Below are positions 44,743 through 54,045 of a stretch of 64,000 nucleotides of DNA, one piece after another. The stretch spans positions 158,451 to 222,450 of the forward strand of contig CALMSR010000040.1 of assembly GCA_937872465.1 (NCBI GenBank), written 5' to 3'. The notes under the pieces were generated by a model, which saw only the letters and a program-made list of their open reading frames with translations, had not been told where the DNA came from and did no database searches. Source of the stretch: an uncultured Paracoccaceae bacterium (GTDB lineage: Bacteria > Pseudomonadota > Alphaproteobacteria > Rhodobacterales > Rhodobacteraceae). The stretch's first letter is position 1; every line of letters starts with the position of its first letter. The position numbers and the translations under genes are program-made.

Positions 44743-44769
44743 AGAGAGCTCCGAAGGATGGGAGACACT

Positions 44770-45738
44770 ATGCGGACGGGCCGGGCGGAGGGAAAGGTCG
44801 CGGATGCGGCGGCGGACAACTGGGTCGACCGGTTCGCCCCGCCGGCCGCCCGGCCCTATCTGCGCCTTTCCCGCGCCGACCGGCCGATCGGCACCTGGCT
44901 CCTGCTCATCCCCTGCTGGTGGGGGCTGGCGCTCGCGGCGCTGGCCGGACCCGCGGGGTTCCGGCCCTTCGACCTCTGGATCGCCGCCGGCTGCGCGATC
45001 GGCGCCCTCCTGATGCGCGGCGCAGGCTGCACCTGGAACGACCTGACCGACCGCGAGATCGACGCCGCCGTCGCGCGCACCCGCTCGCGTCCGCTGCCCT
45101 CGCGCCAGGTGACCCCGCGCCAGGCGCTCGTCTGGATGGTGGCCCAGGCGCTCGCGGCCTTCCTGATCCTGCTGAGCTTCCCGCCGCTCGCCATCGCGCT
45201 CGGCATCGCCTCGCTGGCGCTCGTCGCGATCTATCCCTTCGCCAAGCGCTTCACCTGGTGGCCGCAGGTCTTCCTCGGGCTCGCCTTCAACTGGGGCGTC
45301 CTGGTCGGCTGGGCCGCCCATGCCGGCACCATCGCCGCCGCGCCGCTCCTGCTCTATGGCGCCGGCATCGCCTGGACGCTCTTCTACGACACGATCTACG
45401 CGCATCAGGACCGCGAGGACGACGCGCTGATCGGGGTGAAATCGACCGCCCGGCTCTTCGGCGCCGACACCGGCCGCTGGCTCGCGGGCTTTCACATTGC
45501 CGCGACCGGACTGGCCGCCCTCGCCATCCTCGCCTGCCGGCCGGCGCCGCTTCCCGCGGCGCTCGCCCTCGCCGGGCTGATCGGCTTCGCCGCGCATCTC
45601 CTTCGCCAGCTTCGCAGGTTGGCGATCGACGACCCCGCCACCTGCCTCGCGATCTTCCATTCCAACCGCGACGCCGGGCTCGCCCTCGCGGCGGGACTCG
45701 CCCTCGCCGCCGCGGCGGCCACGACCGGCTCGCCTTGA
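44770..45738 (+). CDS. ubiA: 4-hydroxybenzoate octaprenyltransferase UbiA
   Basis: 322-residue integral membrane prenyltransferase of ubiquinone synthesis. Both Asp-rich motifs are present: NDLTDREID (residues 90-98) and YDTIYAHQDREDD (206-218). RLSRADRPIGTWLLLIPCWW is the family's first helix. I chose the ATG at 44770, behind GGGAGACACT; one at 44758 is in frame. Together with COQ9 it marks ubiquinone as the quinone. It is divergent from rsmE. Confidence 0.93.
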   Translation: MRTGRAEGKVADAAADNWVDRFAPPAARPYLRLSRADRPIGTWLLLIPCWWGLALAALAGPAGFRPFDLWIAAGCAIGALLMRGAGCTWNDLTDREIDAAVARTRSRPLPSRQVTPRQALVWMVAQALAAFLILLSFPPLAIALGIASLALVAIYPFAKRFTWWPQVFLGLAFNWGVLVGWAAHAGTIAAAPLLLYGAGIAWTLFYDTIYAHQDREDDALIGVKSTARLFGADTGRWLAGFHIAATGLAALAILACRPAPLPAALALAGLIGFAAHLLRQLRRLAIDDPATCLAIFHSNRDAGLALAAGLALAAAAATTGSP

Positions 45739-45793
45739 TCCGCCCCCGCCGATTGCCTAAACGACAGGTCGGGAAACGGGCACGGGACGGGAC

Positions 45794-48139
45794 ATGCGGC
45801 TTCGCGCCATATCTTTCGCCCTGATCGCGCTCGGCGGCGCGGCATTCGGCGCCTGGACGCTCGCCGGCGCCGCCACCGACTTCTTCGAGCGCAGGACCGA
45901 GACCGAGGCGGCGGCGGCCCTCGGCGCGGCCGGCCAGGGCTGGGCGCGGGTCGAGGCCGACGGCCTCACCGTGACGCTCGCCGGCCTCGCTCCCGACGAG
46001 GCCAGCCGGCTCCGCGCCGTGGAGATCCTGCGCCAGCTGGTCGATCCGCGCCGCCTCGCCGAGGCACTGACGGTGAAGGCCGCCGACCCGCTGGCCCCGC
46101 CGCCCTTCGCCATCGAGATCCTGCGCAACATGTCCGAGGTCTCGCTGATCGGGCTCGCGCCCGACGACGGCATCCGCGACCGCATCGACAAGGCGCTTTC
46201 CGCCACCGGCCCCGGGGCCACCGTGACCGACATGCTGGAAACCGCCGCCGAGCCGGCGCCCGCCGGCTGGGAGCCGAGCCTCGCCTTCGCGCTCGACCTG
46301 CTCGTGGACCTGCCGCGCGCCAGGATCTCCATCGCGCCCGGACGCGTCACGGTCCTGGCCGCCGTCGACAGCGACGCCGGCCGGACCGCGCTGGAGACGC
46401 GGCTGCGCGAGGCGGTGCCGGAGGGCGTGGCGCTCGAGACCGAGATCTCCGCCCCCCGGCCGGTCATCGCGCCCTTCGTCGTCGATTTCGCGCTCGACGG
46501 CACGGGCGCCCGGCTCGCCGCCTGCTCCGCCGAAACCCCCGAGGCCGCCGCGGCGATCGTCACCGCGGCGCGGGCGGCAGGGCTCGAGGGGCCGCAGGAT
46601 TGCGCCATCGGCCTCGGCGCCCCCTCGCTCGACTGGCAGGAGGTCGCGACCCTCGGCATCGCGACCGTGGGCGCGCTCGGCGGCGGCCGCTTCGCGGTCC
46701 GGGACACAAGGGCCACCCTCACCGGCCCGGCATCGGCTGCCCCGGAGGATCTCAACGCCGCCGGCAAGACGCTCGCCGCCCGCCTGCCCGCCGGCTACGA
46801 CCTCCGCACGGTGACGCCCCCGCGCATGGAGGCGCGGCCCGACGGCACGCCGGTCTATGCGCCGCGCTTCGAGGCCAGGCTCGGCGCGGACGGTTCGGTC
46901 GAGCTCGCCGGCGCGCTCCACGACACGCGCTCCGAGGCGGCGGTGGCGAGCTATGCCGCCGCGCTCTTCGGCCATGACCGGGTGCGCACCGTGACCGTGA
47001 TCGACCCCGAGCTTCCGGACGGCTGGCCGGGGCGGGTGCTCGCCGGCATCGAGGCGCTCGCCGAGATCAAGGAGGGCTCGCTCCGGGTCACGCCCACCGC
47101 GCTCACGCTCACCGGGCGCGGCATCGAGGCCGATGCGGATGCGCGGGTCGAGGCGCTGCTCGCCGCCAAGGTCTCCGGCGAGACCCTCGTCGACGTCACC
47201 TACGACGTGGAGGCGGCCAGCCTCGCCGCCGCGGCCGCGCGCCCCGCGCCCGAACGCTGCGCCGAGGAGATCGCCGCCATCTTCGCGAGCGAGGCGATCG
47301 AATTCCGCGCCGGCTCCGCGGAGATCGAGCCGGCGAGCCAGGGCGTCGTCGCCGCCATCGCCGACGTGCTGCGCGAATGCCCCGGCGCCGAATTCGAGGT
47401 CGGCGGCCACAGCGACAGCAGCGGCGACGAGGCCGCGAACCAGCGGCTGAGCGAGGCGCGCGCCACCGCCGTCGTCGCGGCGCTCAGGGCGCAGGATCTG
47501 CCGCTGGTGATGCTGACCTCCAGGGGATACGGCGCGACCCATCCGCTCGCCGGGAACGAAACCCCCGCCGGCCGCACGCGCAACCGGCGCATCGAGATCC
47601 TGCTCGTCGACCCGACGAAGGCAGCCGAGGCGATGGTCGAGCCGGACGCCGCCGCGGCGGCGGGGAAGGCGCAGGCCTGCGCCGCGGAGATCGAGGCGAT
47701 CCTCCAGAGCGGCGCGGTGGAATTCGGGCTCGGCTCGGCGGAGATCGAGCCGGAGAGCGCGGGCCTGCTCGCCGCCGTCGCCGAGACGATGCGGACCTGC
47801 CCGGGCGCGAGCTTCGAGATCGGGGGCCATACCGACAGCCGCGGCCGCGCCGAGGTGAACCAGCAATTGAGCGAGAAACGCGCCGAAGCCGTGCGCGAGG
47901 CCCTCGCCGGCGAGGATCTGCCCGAAATCACGCTGGTCTCCAAAGGCTACGGCGCGGAGCGCCCGATCGCCGACAACGACACGGCCGAGGGGCGGATGCG
48001 GAACCGGCGCATCGAGATCACGCTGCTCGACCCCGATCCCGCCGAGGCGGAAACCGCGGACGAGACGGCGCCCGAAGACGTCGCGGCGGCCGGCCCGGAG
48101 ACGGAGGCAGAGGCAGAGGCGGCCAATGGACCGCAATGA
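45794..48139 (+). CDS. OmpA-family protein with two C-terminal OmpA domains
   Basis: 781 residues. After an N-terminal signal/anchor (about 5-27) comes a long region (40-470) with repeated VxLxGxA-type segments that resemble BON-like modules. Two OmpA/peptidoglycan-binding domains follow in tandem (about 490-615 and 640-755), each with FEVGGHSDSSG or FEIGGHTDSRG, LSEARATAVV or LSEKRAEAVR, SRGYGATHPLAGN or SKGYGAERPIADN, and NRRIEI. The C-terminus is acidic. It probably anchors the envelope to peptidoglycan at two sites. It overlaps the next gene by 14 bases. Confidence 0.88.
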   Translation: MRLRAISFALIALGGAAFGAWTLAGAATDFFERRTETEAAAALGAAGQGWARVEADGLTVTLAGLAPDEASRLRAVEILRQLVDPRRLAEALTVKAADPLAPPPFAIEILRNMSEVSLIGLAPDDGIRDRIDKALSATGPGATVTDMLETAAEPAPAGWEPSLAFALDLLVDLPRARISIAPGRVTVLAAVDSDAGRTALETRLREAVPEGVALETEISAPRPVIAPFVVDFALDGTGARLAACSAETPEAAAAIVTAARAAGLEGPQDCAIGLGAPSLDWQEVATLGIATVGALGGGRFAVRDTRATLTGPASAAPEDLNAAGKTLAARLPAGYDLRTVTPPRMEARPDGTPVYAPRFEARLGADGSVELAGALHDTRSEAAVASYAAALFGHDRVRTVTVIDPELPDGWPGRVLAGIEALAEIKEGSLRVTPTALTLTGRGIEADADARVEALLAAKVSGETLVDVTYDVEAASLAAAAARPAPERCAEEIAAIFASEAIEFRAGSAEIEPASQGVVAAIADVLRECPGAEFEVGGHSDSSGDEAANQRLSEARATAVVAALRAQDLPLVMLTSRGYGATHPLAGNETPAGRTRNRRIEILLVDPTKAAEAMVEPDAAAAAGKAQACAAEIEAILQSGAVEFGLGSAEIEPESAGLLAAVAETMRTCPGASFEIGGHTDSRGRAEVNQQLSEKRAEAVREALAGEDLPEITLVSKGYGAERPIADNDTAEGRMRNRRIEITLLDPDPAEAETADETAPEDVAAAGPETEAEAEAANGPQ

Positions 48140-48470
48140 ACTGATGCTCGCCATCGCCGGCGCGCTCTTCGGGGCGCTGCTGCTCGGCTGGATCCTGCAC
48201 TGGATGTTCGCCCGCATCAACCGCGCCGAGGGCCCGCGCAGCTTCCGGCGCGCCGCGGACATGGCCAGCCGCCTCCATGCGGCGGAGATCGCCCGCGGCC
48301 GCGCCGAGACCCGCCTCGCCGAAGTCGAGGGCGACCTGCGCCAGCGGCTCGCCGACACCGAGCGCGAACTCGAAACCGCCCTGCGGTCCCTCGACCGCGA
48401 ACGCGCCCGGGCGGAGGAAATCCGCGCCGCCTACCGGGCCGCCTCGGGCGACGGACCGCCGGCCGCCTAG
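48126..48470 (+). CDS. Small membrane-anchored coiled-coil protein
   Basis: 114 residues. One N-terminal helix (LMLAIAGALFGALLLGWIL) is followed by a long charged helix (about 40-105, with RAETRLAEVEGDLRQRLADT) that would form a coiled coil. No family recognised. It starts 14 bases inside the OmpA-domain gene, so it is translated with it and may be a partner in the same envelope complex. The gene ends before a short AT-richer junction. Confidence 0.75.
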   Translation: MDRNELMLAIAGALFGALLLGWILHWMFARINRAEGPRSFRRAADMASRLHAAEIARGRAETRLAEVEGDLRQRLADTERELETALRSLDRERARAEEIRAAYRAASGDGPPAA

Positions 48471-48573
48471 AAGGCCGGCCGGCCGGAGGGACCAGGTTCC
48501 AGGCCGTTGGCATTGGTTGCGATCCGGTAAACGCGAAACGGATTATCCCGTATCTTCAGCATGTTACGCTTAT

Positions 48574-48587
48574 GTGCGCGCGCGCAC
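48574..48587. other. 14-bp alternating GC palindrome in a convergent junction
   Basis: GTGCGCGCGCGCAC is a perfect palindrome of alternating purine and pyrimidine in the 158-base gap between the coiled-coil gene and the oxidoreductase gene. It sits in an otherwise less GC-rich stretch (AACGCGAAACGGATTATC, ATGTTACGCTTAT). It could be a protein-binding site or a Z-DNA-prone tract; nothing else is seen in this gap. Confidence 0.5.
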
Positions 48588-48628
48588 AGAGCCCCATCCC
48601 CGCCTTCGCGGACCCCCGCCCAGGCCCC

Positions 48629-49783
48629 CTAGAGAGCAACCCAGGCCCCGTTCCGCGCCGATGACCGGACGCAGGCGTCCACGAAGGCGACGCCGGCCAC
48701 GCCGTCCTCGATGCCGGGAAAGAGCACATCCTCCGGTACGGGCAATCCGGCCTGACGCGCCCGGATCGCCCGCGCCGCTTCGGCATAGAGGCCGGCGAAG
48801 CATTCGAGATAGCCCTCCGGGTGCCCCGCCGGCACGCGGGTCATGCGGGCCGCCTCCGGCCCGGCCCCGGCGCCGCCGCGGGTCAGCAGCCGCTTCGGCT
48901 CGCCGAGGGGCGTGTACCAGAGGTAATTGGGATCCTCCTGCGACCATTCCAGCCCCCCGGTCTCGCCATAGACCCGAAGCCTGAGGCTGTTCTCGTTGCC
49001 GGTCGCGACCTGGCTGCACCAGAGCATGCCGCGCACCCCGCCCTCGTAGCGCAGGAGCACGTTGCCGTTGTCGTCCACGCGCCGTCCCGGAACGAAGCTC
49101 TGCAGGTCGGCGGCGAGCGATTCGAGCCGCAGCCCGGTCACGAATCCGGCGATGTTGAAGGCATGGGTGCCGATGTCGCCGGTCGAGCCCCCGGCCCCGG
49201 TCCGCTCGGGATCGGTCCGCCATCCCGCCTGCTTCTGGCCGCTCGCCTCGATCGCCGTCGCCAGCCAGTCCTGGGCATATTCGACCTGCACCACGCGCAG
49301 CCCGCCCAGCGCGCCCCGCGCCACCATGGCGCGGGCCTGCCGGATCATCGGATAGGCGGTGTAATTATGGGTCAGCACGAAGACGGCCCCGGATTCCGCC
49401 GCCGCCTTCGCCAGCTTCCTGGCTTCCGGCAGGGTCGCGGTCAGGGGCTTGTCGCAGATGACATGGATGCCGCGCCGGAGGAACTCGCGCGCCACCGGCG
49501 CATGCAGATGATTGGGCGTGACGATGGCGACCGCCTCGATCCCGTCCTTCAGCCGCGCCTCGCGCCTCGCCATGGCGATGTAGTCGTCATAGCTCCGCGC
49601 CGGATCGAGCCCGAGCGCCCGCCCCGAAGCCCGGGCGCGTTCCGCCGTCGAGGACAGCGCCCCCGCCACCAGTTCGAAATTGTCGTCGATGCGCGAGGCG
49701 ATGCGGTGCACCGCACCGATGAAGGCCTCGTTGCCGCCCCCGACCATGCCGAGGCGGATTCGCGGGGGTCTCTCGTCGCTCAT
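48629..49783 (-). CDS. Gfo/Idh/MocA family oxidoreductase
   Basis: 384-residue NAD(P)-dependent oxidoreductase. The Rossmann motif is GMVGGGNEAFIG (residues 12-23) and the EKP-like motif reads CDKPLTA with Asp111-Lys112-Pro113. GGSTGDIGTHAFN is the conserved catalytic-region segment with His. Members oxidise sugars, inositols or sugar phosphates. The start has CAGGGAGAGAGAAG before the ATG at 49783. It stands alone, with no transporter or sugar enzyme next to it, so the substrate is unknown. Confidence 0.88.
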   Translation of the reverse strand: MSDERPPRIRLGMVGGGNEAFIGAVHRIASRIDDNFELVAGALSSTAERARASGRALGLDPARSYDDYIAMARREARLKDGIEAVAIVTPNHLHAPVAREFLRRGIHVICDKPLTATLPEARKLAKAAAESGAVFVLTHNYTAYPMIRQARAMVARGALGGLRVVQVEYAQDWLATAIEASGQKQAGWRTDPERTGAGGSTGDIGTHAFNIAGFVTGLRLESLAADLQSFVPGRRVDDNGNVLLRYEGGVRGMLWCSQVATGNENSLRLRVYGETGGLEWSQEDPNYLWYTPLGEPKRLLTRGGAGAGPEAARMTRVPAGHPEGYLECFAGLYAEAARAIRARQAGLPVPEDVLFPGIEDGVAGVAFVDACVRSSARNGAWVAL

Positions 49784-50112
49784 CTTCTCTCTCCCTGCTG
49801 GATCAATCGGCCCGTTCCTCGAAAATCGCACGAAAACCACCTGCCGCCACCGCTCCTCCCGATGGGAAGAGCCTGCGCCAGCCTTCGGACGGGCGCCGAC
49901 GGCTGTCGCCCAATCCGCAGAGCCGCTGGCGTATTTTCTGGCGGGACGATCCTTGGCACAAGGACCGAAAGCCTCTTCCGTCGGGCGTTCGGGACCGGGA
50001 CTGATTTAGTAAAATCCATCGGCATTTTTCGTCGAAGGTAATTAATTATTATAATATTGACCATATAATAAACCAACATGCGATAATAATGATCGATTAG
50101 CGCAATGATGCG
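49784..50112 (+). promoter_or_regulatory. 329-bp control region with an AT-rich island before the GGDEF-EAL gene
   Basis: The first 245 bases are GC-rich with no gene. From about 50030 the composition drops sharply: AATTAATTATTATAATATTG, then CATATAATAAACC and GATAATAATGATCG. A candidate promoter is TTGACC (50057-50062) with GATAAT (50082-50087), 19 bases apart and with an extended TG before the -10. Such an AT island in a genome this GC-rich often binds nucleoid or H-NS-like proteins. Confidence 0.4.
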
Positions 50113-52743
50113 ATGGCTTCCGCGAAGCAGAATTGCCCGAGGTACGTCGTGCTCAGAGTCACACCGCAGATCTCTTCGCTGTCGAGCGAGACCTTCACCC
50201 GCCGGATCGTGATGCCGATGGCCGGCATGATCGTCGTGGCCGTCGGGCTCGTGCTCGCCTTCGTGGTCGTCAGCGCCGACGGGCAGAACCGGCTCGAAGT
50301 GAGCTCCTCCACGAAACTCGCGGAGACCGCCCTCAACGTGAACCAGCGGCAGATGGGCCGGAACCTGCGCGACTACGCCGTCTGGGAGGACGTCTATCAC
50401 AACCTCCACGTCAACGTCGATTTCGACTGGGCGGCGACCGACGGCAATGTGGGCGCAAATATCTACGAAGGGCTCGGCTACGAGATGGCCTTCGTCATCA
50501 ACCCCGAAGGGGAGACGACCTATGCCGTGATCGACGGCATTCCCCAGAAGGCGAACGCGCTCGACTTCCTCCCCGAGGGCCTCGACGGGCTGATCGCAGC
50601 GGGCCGCGCCCAGGTCAAGCCCGTGGTCAGCCTGCTCGAAGCGGGATCGGACGTGCTCATGGTGGCCGTCAATTCCATTCTGCCGCCCTCGATCGACAAG
50701 GCGACCACCGATCCGGCCTCCCTTTCGATGCTGATCTTCGTCAAGCAGCTCGACGCGACGTTCCTGACGCGCATGGGCGCCGAATACCTGCTCGAGGGAC
50801 TGCACATCGTCCGCGATCCCGCGCTCCTGCAGCCGGCTTCGGTTCCATTGAAGGATCCCGCGGGAACGATTCTCGCCTATCTGACCTGGACGCCGGCGAC
50901 GCCCGGATACGAGCTGCTGAGCCTGCTCCTGCCGCCGCTCGGGATCGCGATCCTCATCCTCGCGGCCTTCGCCTGGCAGGTGGTCAACAATGCCCGGCGC
51001 TCCACCAGCGCGCTCGAGGATTCCGCCCGTGTCGTGGAATCCTATGCCCAGACGCTCCAGGAGAGCGAGGCGCGCTTCCGCGACGTCGCCGAGGCCTCCT
51101 CGGACTGGATCTGGGAATGCGATCCGGACCTGCGCCTGATCTATTTCTCCGCCCGCTTCTCCGAGGTCACCGGCATCTCGGCGGCCAGCGTGCTCGGCAA
51201 GCCGCTCGAGCAGTTCTTCTCCAGCGACAGCGAGACCGACGGCTGGGCGCAGCTTCTGGAAGGCACGCACGAGCATTCCACCTTCCGCGACCTGCGCTGC
51301 TTCTACCGCGACGTCTCGGGCAACAGCCGCATCTGCCGCCTGGCCGGCCGCCCGATCTTCGACGCCACGCGCGGCTTCATCGGCTACCGCGGCACCGCGA
51401 CCGACATCACCGAGGAGGTCGAGGCCCAGGCCCGGGCCAACCATCTCGCCCTGCACGATGCGCTGACCGGCCTGCCGAACCGGGTGCTGTTCCGCGAACG
51501 CCTCGACGGCGCCTTCGAGGGCAAGCGGCGCGACACCCAGTGGATCTCGGTGCTCTGCCTCGATCTCGACCATTTCAAGGAGGTCAACGACACGCTCGGC
51601 CACGGCTTCGGCGACGCCCTTCTGGTGAAGGTCGCCGAACGGCTCCGGCTCTGCGTCCGCCCCGGCGACACCGTCGCGCGGCTCGGCGGCGACGAATTCG
51701 CGATCATCCAGGTCGGCGTCAACGGACCGGACGAGGCGGCCGCCCTCAGCCTGCGCATCGTCGACATCATCAAGGAACCCTTCGTCATCGAGGGCCAGGA
51801 GCTGCACATTGGCGTCAGCATCGGCGCGGCGGTCCCCGACGAGACGAACAACGATCCCGACAAGCTGCTCAAATGCGCCGATATCGCGCTCTACCGCGCC
51901 AAGCAGACCGGCCGCGGCACCGTGCGCTTCTTCGAGCCGCGCATGGACAACGAGCTGCAGGCGCGCAAGTCGCTCGAATACGAGATGCGGCACGCCCTCG
52001 GCCGGGAAGAATTCGTGCTCAACTACCAGCCGCTCATCGACCTCAGGACCCAGCGCGTCACCGCGGTCGAGGCCCTGCTGCGCTGGTATCACCCCGAGCA
52101 CGGGCTGGTCTCGCCCGAGATCTTCATTCCGATCGCCGAGAAATGCGGCCTGATCACCCCGATCAGCGAGTGGGTGCTGCGCACGGCCTGCTCCCAGGTG
52201 CTAAAATGGCCCGACCTGCGCGTGGCGGTGAACCTCTCGCCGGTGCATTTCCGCAGCCGCGAGCTGATCGACACCATCAAGTCGATCCTGAAGGAGACCG
52301 GCCTCGCCCCCGAGCGGCTCGAGCTCGAGATCACCGAAAGCGTGCTCATCAAGGACACCGCCGCGGCGCTCGACATCCTCAATGCGCTCAAGGCGCTGGG
52401 CGTGAACATCGCGATGGACGATTTCGGAACCGGGTATTCGTCGCTGGGCTACCTGAACTCCTTCCCCTTCGACAAGCTCAAGATCGACCGCTCCTTCATC
52501 TCCAGCCTCGAGGACCAGGAGAAGTCGCGCGCCATCGTCCGCTCGGTGCTGTCGCTGGGCGAGAGCCTGCAGATGACCATCACCGCCGAGGGCGTGGAGA
52601 AGATCGAGCAGGTCGAGTTCCTGATGCGCGAGGGCTGCCAGCAGGTGCAGGGCTATTACTTCGGGCGACCCGTGCCGGCGCGCGAGCTGACGGCCTTTCT
52701 GAGGAAATGGAAGGGGTTCGGAATCGAGAACGCCGCAGCCTGA
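50113..52743 (+). CDS. CHASE4-PAS-GGDEF-EAL c-di-GMP signalling protein
   Basis: 876 residues. Two helices (about 33-55 and 270-293) flank a periplasmic CHASE4-type sensor (DYAVWEDVYHNLHV near residue 90). A PAS domain (about 315-435) leads to GGDEF (525-529, intact) with an I-site RPGD at 516-519, then EAL (653-655) with NLSP, DDFGTGYSSLGYL, LKIDRSFI and GYYFGRP. Both catalytic sets look intact, so it could make and degrade c-di-GMP. The ATG at 50113 lacks a ribosome site; a GTG at 50149 with GAGG upstream is an alternative start. The decarboxylase gene follows after 30 bases. Confidence 0.93.
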   Translation: MASAKQNCPRYVVLRVTPQISSLSSETFTRRIVMPMAGMIVVAVGLVLAFVVVSADGQNRLEVSSSTKLAETALNVNQRQMGRNLRDYAVWEDVYHNLHVNVDFDWAATDGNVGANIYEGLGYEMAFVINPEGETTYAVIDGIPQKANALDFLPEGLDGLIAAGRAQVKPVVSLLEAGSDVLMVAVNSILPPSIDKATTDPASLSMLIFVKQLDATFLTRMGAEYLLEGLHIVRDPALLQPASVPLKDPAGTILAYLTWTPATPGYELLSLLLPPLGIAILILAAFAWQVVNNARRSTSALEDSARVVESYAQTLQESEARFRDVAEASSDWIWECDPDLRLIYFSARFSEVTGISAASVLGKPLEQFFSSDSETDGWAQLLEGTHEHSTFRDLRCFYRDVSGNSRICRLAGRPIFDATRGFIGYRGTATDITEEVEAQARANHLALHDALTGLPNRVLFRERLDGAFEGKRRDTQWISVLCLDLDHFKEVNDTLGHGFGDALLVKVAERLRLCVRPGDTVARLGGDEFAIIQVGVNGPDEAAALSLRIVDIIKEPFVIEGQELHIGVSIGAAVPDETNNDPDKLLKCADIALYRAKQTGRGTVRFFEPRMDNELQARKSLEYEMRHALGREEFVLNYQPLIDLRTQRVTAVEALLRWYHPEHGLVSPEIFIPIAEKCGLITPISEWVLRTACSQVLKWPDLRVAVNLSPVHFRSRELIDTIKSILKETGLAPERLELEITESVLIKDTAAALDILNALKALGVNIAMDDFGTGYSSLGYLNSFPFDKLKIDRSFISSLEDQEKSRAIVRSVLSLGESLQMTITAEGVEKIEQVEFLMREGCQQVQGYYFGRPVPARELTAFLRKWKGFGIENAAA

Positions 52744-52773
52744 CCTACGACATTCTCGATCTGGGATTCCGCA

Positions 52774-54018
52774 ATGAATACGCCTGCCACTCTTTCAGCC
52801 GAGGAAGCGCAAGATTCCGCGCCCCTCCCCTACCTCGGTCGGCTACGCAGCCAGCCGCGTCCCGCGGTGCGGACGCGCTCCGAGCCGGTCCTGCTCGACA
52901 CCTTCGCCAGCAGCGAGGCGGTGGTCGCGGATCTCCAGCCGGCTGAGCCGGTGTTCTGCTTCCTTCCGACCGAGCTGCGCGCGGCGGCGCGGCGCTTCGT
53001 GGCCTTCCCGGGCCGCGTGCTCTACGCGGTGAAATGCAATCCGCACCCCTTCGTGCTGGAGACGCTCTATCGTGAAGGCATCACCGATTTCGACGTCGCC
53101 TCGCTCGAGGAGATCAAGCTGATCGGCGGTCTCTTCGAGAAATCCGCCGGCCAGTTCTTCAACAACCCCGCCAAGACCCGGCCGGCGATACGGGTCGGCA
53201 GCGAGGAGCACGGCATCCGCTTCTATACCGCCGATTGCACCGAGGAGGTGGAGAAGATCCTCGACGAGGCCTGTCTCGACGACGACCTGATCGTCGCCGT
53301 GCGCCTCGCCACCGCAGCCAAGGACGCGCGCTACACGCTCACCACCAAGTTCGGCGCGCCGCCCGACGAGGCGGTCCGCATCGTGCAGATGATCAAGGCG
53401 CGCGGGATCAAGGCCGGCGTCTCGTTCCATGTCGGCTCGCAATGCCTCAACCCGAAGTCGTTCAGCACGGCGATCTCGCTGTCGGGCAAGGTGATGCGCA
53501 AGGCGGGCGTCCCGATCAGCGTGCTCAATGTCGGGGGCGGGTTTCCCGCACCCTATCCCGGCGACCGCCTCCCCGACATCAGCGCCTATTTCGCGAACGT
53601 CATGCAGGGGCGGCGGGACATCGACCTCCCCCCCGGCTGTATGCTGCTCTGCGAGCCGGGGCGGAGCCTGGTCGCCACCGCAGGCAGGGTGATCGTCCAG
53701 GTCGTCGTGCGCCGGGACCGGGCGGTCTTCCTCAACGACGGCGTCTTCGGCACGCTCCAGGAACTGGTCAGCCCGCTCGAACGCCGGCCGGTGCGGGTGA
53801 TCCGTCCCTCGGGGCCGGTCTCGGACCGGCTGATGGAGTTCAAGGTCTTCGGGCCGACCTGCGATTCCAACGACGTGCTCGGCGCGCCCTTCCTGTTGCC
53901 TGCGGACACCCGCGAGGGTGACTGGATCGAGGTGGACATGATGGGCGCCTACAGCCTCTCGATGCGCACCCGATTCAACGGCTTTCACACCGACCGCATC
54001 GTCGCGGTCGCATCCTGA
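52774..54018 (+). CDS. Ornithine/lysine decarboxylase, alanine-racemase fold (type III PLP)
   Basis: 414 residues. The PLP lysine is Lys87 in LYAVKCNPHP; His219 is in VSFHVGSQC, the PLP-phosphate segment is LNVGGGFPAPYPG, Glu294 is in LCEPGRSLVA, and Cys363-Asp364 in FGPTCDSND is the cross-subunit catalytic motif. It makes putrescine or cadaverine. Versions of this length in Rhodobacterales act on ornithine, lysine or both. It is between the c-di-GMP gene and an EamA transporter, all on one strand with short gaps (30 and 27 bases). Confidence 0.9.
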   Translation: MNTPATLSAEEAQDSAPLPYLGRLRSQPRPAVRTRSEPVLLDTFASSEAVVADLQPAEPVFCFLPTELRAAARRFVAFPGRVLYAVKCNPHPFVLETLYREGITDFDVASLEEIKLIGGLFEKSAGQFFNNPAKTRPAIRVGSEEHGIRFYTADCTEEVEKILDEACLDDDLIVAVRLATAAKDARYTLTTKFGAPPDEAVRIVQMIKARGIKAGVSFHVGSQCLNPKSFSTAISLSGKVMRKAGVPISVLNVGGGFPAPYPGDRLPDISAYFANVMQGRRDIDLPPGCMLLCEPGRSLVATAGRVIVQVVVRRDRAVFLNDGVFGTLQELVSPLERRPVRVIRPSGPVSDRLMEFKVFGPTCDSNDVLGAPFLLPADTREGDWIEVDMMGAYSLSMRTRFNGFHTDRIVAVAS

Positions 54019-54045
54019 CCCCTCCGCACAGCCGGGAGTCCGTCC

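Noticed and set aside
43267..44769. Upstream extension of the UbiA frame to 43267
   Set aside because: The extra 500 codons run antisense to rsmE and its neighbour and through repeat copy B; only the part from 44758 or 44770 has UbiA features.
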